Origin: Anabas testudineus
Taxonomy: Eukaryota; Chordata; Actinopteri; Anabantiformes; Anabantidae
NCBI RefSeq assembly: GCF_900324465.2
Contig: NC_046622.1
Span: forward strand, 20,438,297-20,502,296
Length of the DNA: 64,000 bases
Reading direction: 5' to 3'
In this document: positions 54,001-64,000 of the stretch, piece by piece
Layout: the number at the start of each line of letters is the position of its first letter
Numbering within the stretch: the first letter of the stretch is position 1
Position numbers and translations under genes: made by a program
Notes under the pieces: generated by a model
Told to the model about the DNA's origin: nothing
Databases searched by the model: none
What the model saw: only the letters and a program-made list of their open reading frames with translations

Positions 54001-57000
54001 ATCAACTGACTGACTTTCTTTCAAGGAGTGACCTCTTTGATATCAACCAGTCTGGCTTCACTAGACTTCCACAGAAACTGCAATCGTGAAGGTTGTGGAA
54101 TCCCTGCGGGCTGCAAAAGCTGCAGCTCAATCTTCTACTAGATTTATCTGCAGCCTTTGACACAGTCAACCACCAGATCCTCCTTTATACACTTTCTGAT
54201 TTGGGCATCACTCGGACAGCTCTGGCCTAGCTTAAGTCCTACTTGTCTTCAAGGTATCTTGTCAGGTGCTCACTGCCTCTCCACGTGCTGCAGGGCTCAG
54301 TTTTTGGTCCTCTACTCTTTTTCATCTAAACTACATCCCTAGGTTCCATCATCTATTCACAGGGTTTTTCCTATCATTGCTATGCTGACGACACACAATT
54401 CCTCTTGTGGTTTTCACTAGATCCACTGTCTCACTACTCATCTCTGCATGCCTCACCAACATTGCTGCCTGGATGATAGAGGCATCTTCAGCTCAACTTC
54501 TCCAAGAAAAAAGTTCTTGTCTTCCCAGGCAGACCTTCAGTAAAACGCGACATCAGCATCAACATAGGGTCCACAGTGATTGTTCCAAATAAGTCTGCCA
54601 GAAACCTAAGCTTTACCACATGTCCTCTGTCATAAGGTCGTGGAGATTTGCCCTTTTCAACATCAGAAAGATTAGACCCTACCTTTTGGACAATACGATG
54701 CTCTGGTCACATCTCAGCTTGATTACTGCAGTGTCCTAATGCCCGGGAACCAGCATGCACTATCAAACCCCTCCAGCTGATCCAAAATGCAGCAGCATGT
54801 CTCATTTTTGATCAGCCAAAAAGGACACACGTTACACCACTCTCTGCACTGGCTTTCTGTAGCTGTCCACATCAGGTCCAAAGCCCTAAATCTTTCTCCT
54901 TACTTAAACAAACAAAAAGATTCTTGCAATTATACAACATGAAATTGAAACAGCTCTTTCTAGATTTTTATTTTAGTTTGTCTCCTTTGCTTAGATATTT
55001 GCTTGCTTATTATCTCACTTGTAAGTCACTTTGGATAATAGCTTCTGCCAAAATAACTACTGGTAAAGGTAAATGTATATAAAATATTGCCTACCCATGT
55101 AGATCTGTAATTATTAACTAATACTAACTAACTAAAACACTGCTGCAACTTTACTGTAGACTTTGTAGGTAACAGCTCAACAAAGTAGAAAGTAACAAAT
55201 GTAAACACAAAACAGACAAAACTAAAGTTCCACAACTACATTAGAAACACAGACAAATTTACAACACAAATTTTTTTTTGTGTGTTTTTGTGTGGTATGA
55301 ACCATCATGTGCACAGTGTGAACAGAAAGATTAATTCAAATACAAGTTTTTCTGTTTCATGATGTTTATATGAAAAGTGTGCCCGAGAGCTGGGCAAAGA
55401 GGGCTAGAGCCAATTACTAAGCTGGGTGCAGTTCTACAATGCTGCAAGATTTAAACCCATTCTAAATAAAAAATAGATTAAAAAATCTATATCTGGCAGT
55501 GATTGTTAACATCGTGGCATCCACAAAGAAATTTAGGCACAAGAAAACATTTGAACGATCTACAAAATAAACCATCTGCTAAATATATCTCTCCTATTTG
55601 TAGCTTATGTATTACTTGGAAAAGGTCAACTTCACCACATCATTCGGTGATCAAGTCTCATTTGATGAGAATGGTGATGCCTTACCGATCTATGATATCA
55701 TGAACTGGTGGTGGCTCCCTGATGGAAGAACTAAAGTTCAGAATGTGGGGCTTGTTAAGAAGTCAGCCTCGAAAGGTGAAGACCTCATACTTGATGAAGA
55801 TAAAATCTTCTGGAACTTTGAATTCAAAGAGGTTACTTGTCCTTATTCTTGTGTTTTCTTTCATTACTACATAAAAATAATAGCATCACAGTTGAAAATA
55901 TGACAATCATTTTCCTATTATTACAGCCACCCAAATCAACGTGCAGTGAGAGCTGCCCCCCAGGTACCCGCATTGCAAGGAAAAGGGGACAGCCTGTCTG
56001 CTGTTTTGACTGCATCCCTTGTTCTGAAGGAAAGATCAGTAATGAAACTGGTTTGTACTCCTTCCAAAATGTTATGAATGTTATGAGTACTATTTTTTAC
56101 TCAGCACTGTGTCCCACTGAGAATTTTTTAGAAAAGCACAAGCCTTCTTTGGCAAAAACCCAGGTTGTGTCTTTGTGCAAAATAACAATATTCACATGTG
56201 GAAGGAGTTATGACAGCAATGATTCCTAATTAAAAAGTAACAAAATTTAGAATTTCATCCTTTTTTGACAGACTCGTCAGAGTGCACCAATTGTCCGGAG
56301 GATTACTGGTCAAACCCCCAACGTGATCTATGTGTTCCTAAAGAAACAGAGTTCCTCTCCTACCATGAACCTCTGGGTATCTGTTTGACATCTGCTTCAT
56401 TGTTGGGCACATTTATCTGTGCTGTTGTTCTGGGGATCTTCATCTATTATCGCAGCACACCGGTGGTCCGTGCTAATAATTCAGAACTAAGTTTCCTGAT
56501 CTTGGTGTCACTTAAACTATGCTTCCTCTGCTCACTCTTGTTTATCGGACGACCCAGACTGTGGACGTGCCAGCTGAGACATGCAGCATTTGGGATCAGC
56601 TTTGTTCTTTGTGTCTCATGCATCCTAGTGAAAACCATCGTAGTTCTAGCTGTGTTCAAGGCCTCAAAGCCAGGAGGTGGAGCCAGTCTGAAGTGGTTTG
56701 GCGGTGTTCAGCAGAGAGGGACAGTTGTGGCTCTTACTTCTATTCAGGCAGCAATATGTTCATCTTGGATTCTTTCTGCGTCACCAGCACCTCATAAAAA
56801 CACTCAATATCACAATGACAAAATTGTTTATGAGTGTGTAGTTGGATCCACAATTGGCTTTGCAGCTTTACTGGGTTACATTGGTTTACTGGCTATTCTC
56901 AGCTTCCTGTTAGCATTTCTTGCAAGAAATCTTCCAGACACCTTCAACGAGGCCAAACTCATCACCTTCAGCATGTTGATATTCTGTGCTGTGTGGGTGG

Positions 57001-57185
57001 CTTTTGTTCCTGCTTATGTCAACTCACCTGGTAAATATGCAGATGCTGTGGAGGTATTTGCCATCCTGGCCTCTAGTTTTGGTCTCTTGATTGCACTCTT
57101 TGGACCCAAATGTTACATAATTCTGCTGAGACCAGAGAGAAACACTAAAAAAGCAGTCATGAACAGAGGCATCACTAAGACCTAA
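51024..57185 (+). CDS. OlfC/V2R-like odorant receptor, gene 8 (complete)
   Basis: Nine exons: 51024-51244, 51317-51611, 51709-51795, 51966-52235, 52523-52726, 52821-53099, 55604-55831, 55927-56050 and 56272-57185 (221, 295, 87, 270, 204, 279, 228, 124 and 914 bp). They total 2622 bp and 873 residues. The start [17 protein letters not shown] has a shorter leader than its neighbours. Pocket landmarks are GDPFSTFS (Pro where genes 6 and 7 have Ser), SDDDYG and WIASEAW. The seven-TM exon starts [13 protein letters not shown] and ends [18 protein letters not shown]. The intron before exon 55604 is 2.5 kb long because a LINE fragment lies in it. All frames are open. Confidence 0.93.
53850..55075 (+). 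mobile_element. LINE (CR1/L2-type) fragment inside gene 8 intron
   Basis: RT text can be read in several frames: ARITPLLKK-like, [23 protein letters not shown]-like near 54140-54180 and LQGSVFGP near 54290. The 3' end is AAGTCACTTTGGATAATAGC with TCTGCCAAA, the usual 3' end of a fish CR1/L2-type LINE. Many frameshifts are present. It runs in the same orientation as the host gene. Confidence 0.8.
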
Positions 57186-57841
57186 AAGCGGCAGTTACAG
57201 TAAAATTATTAATTTGATTAAAACAATATGTATTTTGTTTTATTTCAGTAGATGTGTGACCGTAAACTTGTCTGGTTACATTTTACCCCAGGGGTAAAAT
57301 TTAAAGAGGTCGGGTTACACAATATTTTTGGAAGCCAAGGTCCAGAAGATTATAATGTCTGACTTTTTACTGCAATATATTATTAGGTAGCCTGCATGTA
57401 ATCAATACTTGACTGTCAAATCAAATTCAATACAATTTGATTTGAATACAGTACAAATTCAGTATAATTCAAAAACCTTTTGACAGATTTATTATTATGT
57501 AACATCAAACTGAGGATGTGGCTCAAGATCCTGGTGGACTGGTCATACTGGGCTCTGAGACTAGCAACTTTCTGTGATTGCACTTCAGATTTGAGTGGGT
57601 ATTTGTGTTTAAAACCGTTCTGTTTTGTCTCATAATGCCGTTTGACATTGGCTCTTTTAATAAGAGCCACAGTTTCTGAACATATCAGACACACTGGTTT
57701 AGTGCTCCTAGTGGGTAATATGAACAGAAAGGAGTCTGTCCATTCTGGATTAAAAACTCTATTTTCGCTGTCCCCTCTTCTCTTTTTGGACATTTTTATA
57801 TTTACATCTTCCTCTTTAAGTCTCAAAGCCCTTTTATCAAC

Positions 57842-59185
57842 TCAAGTCAAGAAGCTTTTCTTGTCATTCCAACCACATATAGCTGAAGCAGTACATAGTA
57901 AAATGAGACGTTTCTCCAGAACCATGGTGCTACATAAGACAGTAACAAGACAGAACATGGAGCTGAGGATTACTAAGTTGTCCAAGTCACATAAGTGCAT
58001 CTTACCTGATGCAGCTGCTCAGGATGCTTTCAATGGTCCCCCTTTAAAATGTAGTCAGGATGGGGGGCAGCAGATGGGCTTTCCTCAGCCTCCTCAGGAA
58101 GTAGAGACGCTGCTGGGCCTTTTTGCTGATGGAGCGGGTGTTGAGTGACCAGGTGAGGTTCTCCTCCAGATAAACACCAAGAAATTTGGTGCTCTTGACG
58201 ATCTCCACTGACGCTCCATCGATGATCAGTGGAGAGTGGCCACTCTTTGCTCTTCTAAAGTCAACAAACATCTCTTTAGTTTTCCCTTTCAGAGACAGGT
58301 TGTTGGCCTTGCACCAGGCTGAGAGCTGATGTACCTCCTTTCTGTAGGCTGACTCGTCGTTCTTGCAGATGAGACCCACCACAGTCATGTCATCAGTGAA
58401 CTTGACGATCTGATTCGAGCTGTACATCGCTACACAGTTGTGAGTCAGCAGAGTGAAGAGCAGTGGACTAAGCACACAGCCCTGAGGGGCCCTGGTGTTC
58501 AGTGTGGTGGTGCTGGAGACGCTGTTCCCGATCTGTACTGACTGGGGTCTCCCAGTCAGGAAGTCCAGGATCGAGTTGCAGAGGGAGGTGTTCAGACCCA
58601 GTCGGCTCAGCTTCCCAATCAGCTGCTGGGGAATGATGGTGTTGAATGCTGAGCTGAAGTCTATGAACAGCATTCGAACATATGTGTCTTTGTTGTCCAG
58701 ATTGGTGAGGGCCAGTTGGAGAGTAGTGGTGATGGCATCATCCGTGAAAAGTTTTGGATGATAGCAAACTGCAGAGGGTCCAGTGAGGGTGGAAGCTGGG
58801 ACTTGATGTGCCTCATGACCAGCCTCTCGAAGCACTTCATGATGATGCATGCCCTGCCACATGCGCCGGCTGTCTCTGCTGTCCTGAAAGTGGCCGTGGA
58901 TCCTGTGTGTGCTTCACCTCTCTAATGGCTCGGGACAGTTAAGGCCGTCTTGTCTCCTGCTCTCGAGGCGGAGTCCCTCGACTTTAGTGGCGCATACACC
59001 TTAGCAGTCATCCATGGTTTCTGGTTGGAGCGTGTAGTGATGGTCTTGGAGATGGTCACATCATCGACACACTTGCTGATGTAGCTGGTCACTGATGATG
59101 TGTACTCCTCCAATTTGACATGTCCCAGTCGGTGCACTCAAAGCAGTCCTGAAGAGCAGAGATGGCTCCTGCTGGCCAGGTCATG
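57842..59185 (-). mobile_element. Jockey-like LINE fragment nested in the hAT
   Basis: The minus strand encodes reverse transcriptase at 58044-58862 ([61 protein letters not shown]). FTDD stands where YADD or FADD is usual. Upstream text at 58922-59180 ([35 protein letters not shown]) matches the segment before RT in this fish LINE family, but in shifted frames. The 3' end has the TTGACTTGAGTTG tail at 57842-57855. It is 5'-truncated. Confidence 0.82.
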
Positions 59186-59950
59186 TCTGTCGTCTGTATC
59201 TCTCCCTCTCTCCTCTCTGTCGTCTGTATCTCTCCCTCTCTGTCGTCTGTGTCTCTCCCTCTCTCCTCTCTGTCGTCTGTCTCTCTCCTCTCTGTCGTCT
59301 GTGTCTCTCCTCTCTGTCGTCTGTGTCTCTCCTCTCTGTCGTCTGTATCTCTCCCTCTCTGTCGTCTGTATCTCTCCTCTCTGTCGTCTGTATCTCTCTC
59401 CTCTCTGTCGTCTGTATCTCTCCTCTCTGTCGTCTGTCTCTCTCTCCTCTCTGTCGTCTGTCTCTCTCTCCTCTCTGTCGTCTGTATCTCTCCTCTCTGT
59501 CGTCTGTATCTCTCCTCTCTGTCGTCTGTATCTCTCCTCTCTGTCGTCTGTATCTCTCCTCTCTGTCGTCTGTATCTCTCCTCTCTGTCGTCTGTGTCTC
59601 TCCTCTCTGTCGTCTGTCTCTCTCTCCTCTCTGTCGTCTGTCTCTCTCTCCTCTCTGTCGTCTGTATCTCTCTCCTCTCTGTCGTCTGTCCCTCTCCTCT
59701 CTGTCGTCTGTATCTCTCCTCTCTGTCGTCTGTATCTCTCCTCTCTGTCGTCTGTGTCTCTCCTCTCTGTCGTCTGTCTCTCTCTCCTCTCTGTCGTCTG
59801 TCTCTCTCTCCTCTCTGTCGTCTGTATCTCTCCTCTCTGTCGTCTGTATCTCTCCTCTCTGTCGTCTGTGTCTCTCCTCTCTGTCGTCTGTGTCTCTCCT
59901 CTCTGTCGTCTGTATCTCTCCTCTCTGTCCTCTGTATCTCTCTCCTCACC
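59186..59950. repeat. 22-bp minisatellite (about 34 units)
   Basis: The unit is CTCTCCTCTCTGTCGTCTGTAT, with some 24-bp units carrying an extra CT and some shorter ones. It lies at the truncated 5' end of the LINE, within the hAT. The unit length is not divisible by three and contains no stop, so long frames run through it on both strands. These are not genes. Confidence 0.95.
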
Positions 59951-60277
59951 ATCTTTCTTTATTAATTATTTCCAACCTTGAACTTTCTCTCATCTACTGT
60001 TGAGTCGCTAATTTTACCTCCTGTGATCCACAGAATCGATTGGCTAAGTGAAGTCACGTGGGATGGCTTAGCTCGCATTCAATTGGCCAATGTGTTCTAG
60101 CGTCCACTAAATAAATACCGTAATAAGTAAAATAGCCGCGCCGATTAAAATTAAGGTGTCCCGCAAGATTTGGAATCAAAACGTTCGGTTTGGTCTGTAG
60201 CTCCGGGTCCGTATGGAACTGCTTCTGGGTCTGGATCTGGACCGCGGTCCGCCTTGTTAGTGACCCCTGTTTTACCC

Positions 60278-60790
60278 GATTTAAGAGACTCCACCTGATT
60301 GTGAGAAATATCCTAAATAAAACTTGAAAAAACTAAAATATTAAACCACTTTTCTTGTAGTATTTTTAAACAAGGAGTTTTCAAACAATTTCTAAGTCAA
60401 CCAAAACTATACAGGAAGAAGTGGGAATCATCACATTCCAAGTGAATATTTATTAACGCATTGTCTCTGAACATTTGAGTTCCATTATTTGCAACTTGTC
60501 AAATATGTTAATTGATGCTTTCTTATTAAATTAATAGATAATGTTATCAATTTACTATAATCCTTCCTTCATAATATATTTTCTGTTAAAGGATACCATA
60601 GAAAGACATATGTCATTTGATATTATATATCAACATTACATTAATAAATAAATATCACTAACAACAACTACAATAAAAATAATAATAATAATCAACTGTG
60701 ACAGTAGTTCTTGGCTTTTATTTGCTGAAATGCTAGCATGGCATTACATTTAAATCATGCTTTATCCTGGGGAGTATAACAATATAATTA
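60278..60790. other. Upstream region of gene 9; no gene seen
   Basis: AT-rich unique-looking sequence between the hAT target duplication and the promoter block of gene 9. Confidence 0.5.
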
Positions 60791-60803
60791 GGGTGATATG
60801 TTA

Positions 60804-60897
60804 TGTCCTGCCTCACAGCTGATCCTCTGATAGGTGGTAAGAAAGATTAGACAGTGGTGGAAACCATGCAAAGGGCGTGACAGGGATGCATATAAAA
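60804..60897 (+). promoter_or_regulatory. Promoter block of gene 9
   Basis: TGTCCTGCCTCAC, then CCTCTGATAGGTGGTAAGA, then GTGACAGGGATGCATATAAAA with the TATA element at 60889-60897. The ATG is about 57 nt downstream. Confidence 0.65.
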
Positions 60898-60946
60898 CCA
60901 TAAGCCTTGTCTGAAGAGCACAAAGGTGTGAAGGAAACAGGAAAGT

Positions 60947-63900
60947 ATGGGGGATTTTTTAGACACGTATGTGATCTTCTTTGTCTGCCTTATCTTCCTC
61001 TTTTGCACTTCTCCACTGTTATGCTCAGTGCTTTCCTCTCTTTCCTCATTTTGTGAGTTACGGAAAAGGTTTAATCTTAACTCAATGCATAAGTCTGGTG
61101 ATGTGGTTCTAGGTGGGCTGTTTGCTGTCCACCCTACATCTGTCTTCCCTGACTGGACGTATACATCAGAGCCACGACAGCCCAGCTGCAAAGGGTGGGT
61201 TGCTCACGTATCAATGGGACTGCAAGAAATTTGTTTTCATGGTGCCACTGTGTTAAAATGTTATGGCAGTCATGTCAGTTTTAACAACTTTTTTTAAAAA
61301 CTGCAATACAGAAGTAAAATATATTATAATGTATGTTGCATTGTTATCATGGGTTTTGTATTTATCTACTGACATTTTGATTACATCATTTTCTAATGGT
61401 TAAAAAAGATATTTTTTTGTGTTAGCTTTGACACTTTAGGCTTCAGGGATGCTATGACCATGGCCTTTGCCATTGATGAGATCAACAAGAACTCCACCCT
61501 GCTACCTAATGTGACTCTTGGATACAGTCTTTATGACACCTGTGGTGCACTTATTATTGGACTCAGTGCTGCATTGTCACTGGCCAGTGGTCAAGAAGAA
61601 CAGTTGATGCTTCAGCAGAACTGTTTAGGGTCACCTCCACTCTTGGGGATAGTGGGTGACTCATACTCAAGTAATTCTATTGCCATCTCCCACGTACTAG
61701 GTCTATACAAAATGCCTATTGTGAGTTTTGGTTTTCTATATTGTGTATCGCTGTTATATAGGTTTATATATACACTTGAATTAATGTCATCTTAACATTG
61801 TTGACATATGGAAATATTTCGAGTGGGTCTGACTTGCATTAAATTAGTAGTTTTTCATAGGTGAGTTACTTCGCAACTTGTTCCTGTCTCACTGATCGAC
61901 GACGGTTTCCATCCTTCTTTAGAACGATCCCTAGTGATGCTTTCCAGGTGAGACACAATTACCAGATAGTAAAATAAAAAGCATTTGTGTTGCAGATAGT
62001 ATATGTGATTTTTATTTATGAGAAACATTGTTTGCATTGTATGAGGTTGAATATTTTGTGGGTATATGAGCATGTATTAATTGTACGAGCGTATTCATTA
62101 ATCCTTTCACACCAATTTATCCATACAGGTGCATGCTATGATTCAGATTCTAAAACACTTCGGCTGGACTTGGGTTGGACTGATTGTCACTAATGATGAT
62201 TATGGACTCAATGTTGCCCGGTCCTTTCAATCTGCCTTGGATCAGTCTGGTGGGGGATGTTTGGCTTACCTAGAGGTGTTGCCCTGGAACAATGACCCAA
62301 GTGAACTGAAGAGAACTGTACATGTGATAAAGACTTCAAAAGCTCGTGTGGTCATGGTGTTTGTACACAAGATCCACATTATTGAACTAATGGAAGAGGT
62401 TGGAATTAAAACAAACTATGATTTATAAATCTTAATGTAATGTGTTCAATTACAAATTATCTTCAGTTTCAATCAAATGAATTCAGTTTTACTTGTATTT
62501 CTAACAGACCAGAATGTCTGATGGTAAATAATTAAAAATGTGTTTTATATGATGCAATGCACAGGTGGTGCGGCAGAATGTAACAGGTCGGCAGTGGATT
62601 GCAAGTGAAGCCTGGACATCAGCTGCTGTGGTCCAGACACCTCGCTTAATGCCGTACCTGGGCGGCACTCTGGGCATTGCCATCCGCCGAGGTGAAATAC
62701 CAGGGCTCAGGAGTTTTATGTTACAAATACGTCCTGACCAAAATGACTACAAATATGAAAATAATATTGTAAGGATACAATATTGCAATAATCATAAGTA
62801 CAGTATTGTGTTCATAATTACTATAATTATAATTACAACCCTCTAATACATTTCAGGTAAAACAATTTTGGGAATACTCATTTAAGTGTACATTTGATCC
62901 AGCAGTTTGGGTAAAAACTGGGGCAGCATTATGCACTGGGCAGGAGGATATTGAAACTCTAGACACTGGGTTGTTGGCTCTTTCTAACCTCAGGCCTGAG
63001 TACAATGTTTACAAAGCTGTATATTCTCTGGCGTATGCCCTTGATGACATGCTGCGGTGTGAGCCAGGGAAAGGACCTTTCAATGGGAACAGCTGTGCCA
63101 GTTCACAAAGCCTGGAGCCATGGCAGGTGTGATATCACTTCAACTGTTAATATTTTGAATACACATGCTGCACCATAAAGGGCTCTATATTGTTTTATCA
63201 GTATAAAATGATAAAATAAACATATAGTGGCTGTTATTTTATTTCAGAAGTAAAGAGTTTTACAGAAGTAGCAGTGGTAAAACTAATTTGTATTTTGTTT
63301 TTGACAACTGACAAAACAGCAAAAACAATAATCTACATTTCCGCTTCTCTCAGTACAGTGATAAAAATTTCATGACTTAGTTGCAAATAATGCCAAAAGT
63401 TAGATACATTTCTGTTTGGATGGAGTCTTATTACATTTTCCATGTATTTTTATCATTTATTTGTAGCTTGTACATTATTTGCAAAAGGTCAACTTCACCA
63501 CATCATTTGGTGATCAAGTATCATTTGATGAGAATGGTGATGTCTTACCAATCTATGATATCATGAACTGGCTTTGGCTCCCTGATGGAAGTACTCAAGT
63601 TCAGAAGGTGGGCGAAGTTAAAAGGTCGGCTTTCAAAGGTGAAGAACTGACACTTGATGAAGACAAAATCTTCTGGAACTTCGAACAAAGAAAGGTTTTT
63701 TCTGATTTATATAGAAACCTGTGATTCTGTGGAATGTAAGAAAAAAAAGCATGAAATTAAAAGTTTACTTTTCTCCCAACAGCCCCCACAGTCAGTGTGC
63801 AGTGAGAGCTGTCCTCCTGGAACCCGTATGGCCAGAAAAAAGGGGCAGCCTGTCTGCTGTTTTGACTGCATTCTTTGTTCTGAGGGAAAGATCAGCAATA

Positions 63901-64000
63901 TGAGTGGTTGGGTTCAGTGTTTTGATATTTACATTTTTTTTCTTTAAGGATATAACTCTAAACAGTGTAAATATTTATCCCAACTTTTTTTTCAGATTCT
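60947..64000 (+). CDS. OlfC/V2R-like odorant receptor, gene 9 (runs off window end)
   Basis: Exons are 60947-61194, 61426-61720, 61861-61947, 62129-62398, 62565-62768, 62857-63126, 63467-63694, 63783-63906 and the first 5 bp of the seven-TM exon from 63996. Sizes are 248, 295, 87, 270, 204, 270, 228 and 124 bp, the same phases as genes 6-8. The start is [19 protein letters not shown] (signal peptide). Pocket landmarks are GDSYSSNS (genes 6 and 7 have STFS), TNDDYG (SDDDYG elsewhere) and WIASEAW. The linker reads [17 protein letters not shown]. The sixth exon is two to three codons shorter than in genes 6-8 (the PPPVGW segment is reduced to AVW). The frame is open throughout. The TM domain is beyond the window. 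Confidence 0.92.

Larger units (their letters stand above)
57289..60269 (-). mobile_element. hAT DNA transposon with perfect target duplications; nested insertions
   Basis: The left end begins CAGGGGTAAAAT and the right end, read on the minus strand, begins CAGGGGTCACTAACAAGG. Both are flanked by the 8-bp direct repeat TTTTACCC (57281-57288 and 60270-60277), the hAT hallmark. The minus strand carries the N-terminal part of a GTF2IRD2/ZBED-like hAT protein (57416-57826: MSKKRRGDSENRVFNPEWTD, CLICSETVALIKRANVKRHYETK, a BED-type zinc finger). The rest of the transposase is absent, so it is non-autonomous. A LINE and a minisatellite lie inside it. Confidence 0.85.

Noticed and set aside
59186-59950. 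Possible CRISPR-like array
   Set aside because: Units are contiguous with no unique spacers, and the context is vertebrate.
59100-60003. Overlapping 226-293-codon frames
   Set aside because: Produced by the stop-free 22-bp minisatellite, with low-complexity translation in every frame.

Overview
The window is vertebrate nuclear DNA, most likely from a percomorph-type teleost. It holds a tandem array of class C odorant receptor genes (the OlfC family, also called V2R-like and often auto-named 'calcium-sensing receptor-like'). The evidence is a repeated exon set coding a Venus-flytrap ligand domain, a nine-cysteine-type linker on a 124-bp exon and a seven-TM terminal exon with fish OlfC motifs ([18 protein letters not shown]), plus fish-type Tc1, hAT, piggyBac, L2-like and other LINE remnants.

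Layout. From 1 to 36 kb five receptor genes lie on the minus strand: gene 1 (5' half only, cut by the window start), gene 2 (3860-8199), gene 3 (14932-19423), gene 4 (20646-24516) and gene 5 (31669-35901, with a one-base frameshift). Between genes 2 and 3 are two dead terminal-exon relics, one split by a 3.7-kb L2-like LINE. Between genes 4 and 5 is a 7-kb graveyard of transposon fragments (LINE, Tc1, piggyBac, a Ty3/gypsy fossil, L2). From 39 to 64 kb four receptor genes of a second subfamily lie on the plus strand: gene 6 (39274-44138), gene 7 (45580-49831), gene 8 (51024-57185) and gene 9 (60947 to beyond the window end). Genes 5 and 6 are head to head, so the array changes strand at 36-39 kb. 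A nested hAT element (57289-60269, with perfect 8-bp target duplications) separates genes 8 and 9.

Exon coordinates were derived by hand from GT/AG sites, and the phases close in every gene except gene 5. The main observation is that the ~0.8-kb exon coding the middle of the ligand domain, a single exon in CaSR and classical V2R genes, is split in both subfamilies but at different positions: two introns in the minus-strand genes and three in the plus-strand genes, none shared. Each subfamily also has its own conserved TATA-type promoter block. Genes 2 and 3 form a recent tandem duplication with an ~11.1-kb period.

Role. The receptors are expected to sense amino-acid-type odorants in microvillous olfactory neurons. 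Residues equivalent to the amino-acid pocket of CaSR (Ser in the GxxxS loop, Tyr of DYG, Glu of SEAW) are retained in both subfamilies, while neighbouring pocket residues differ.
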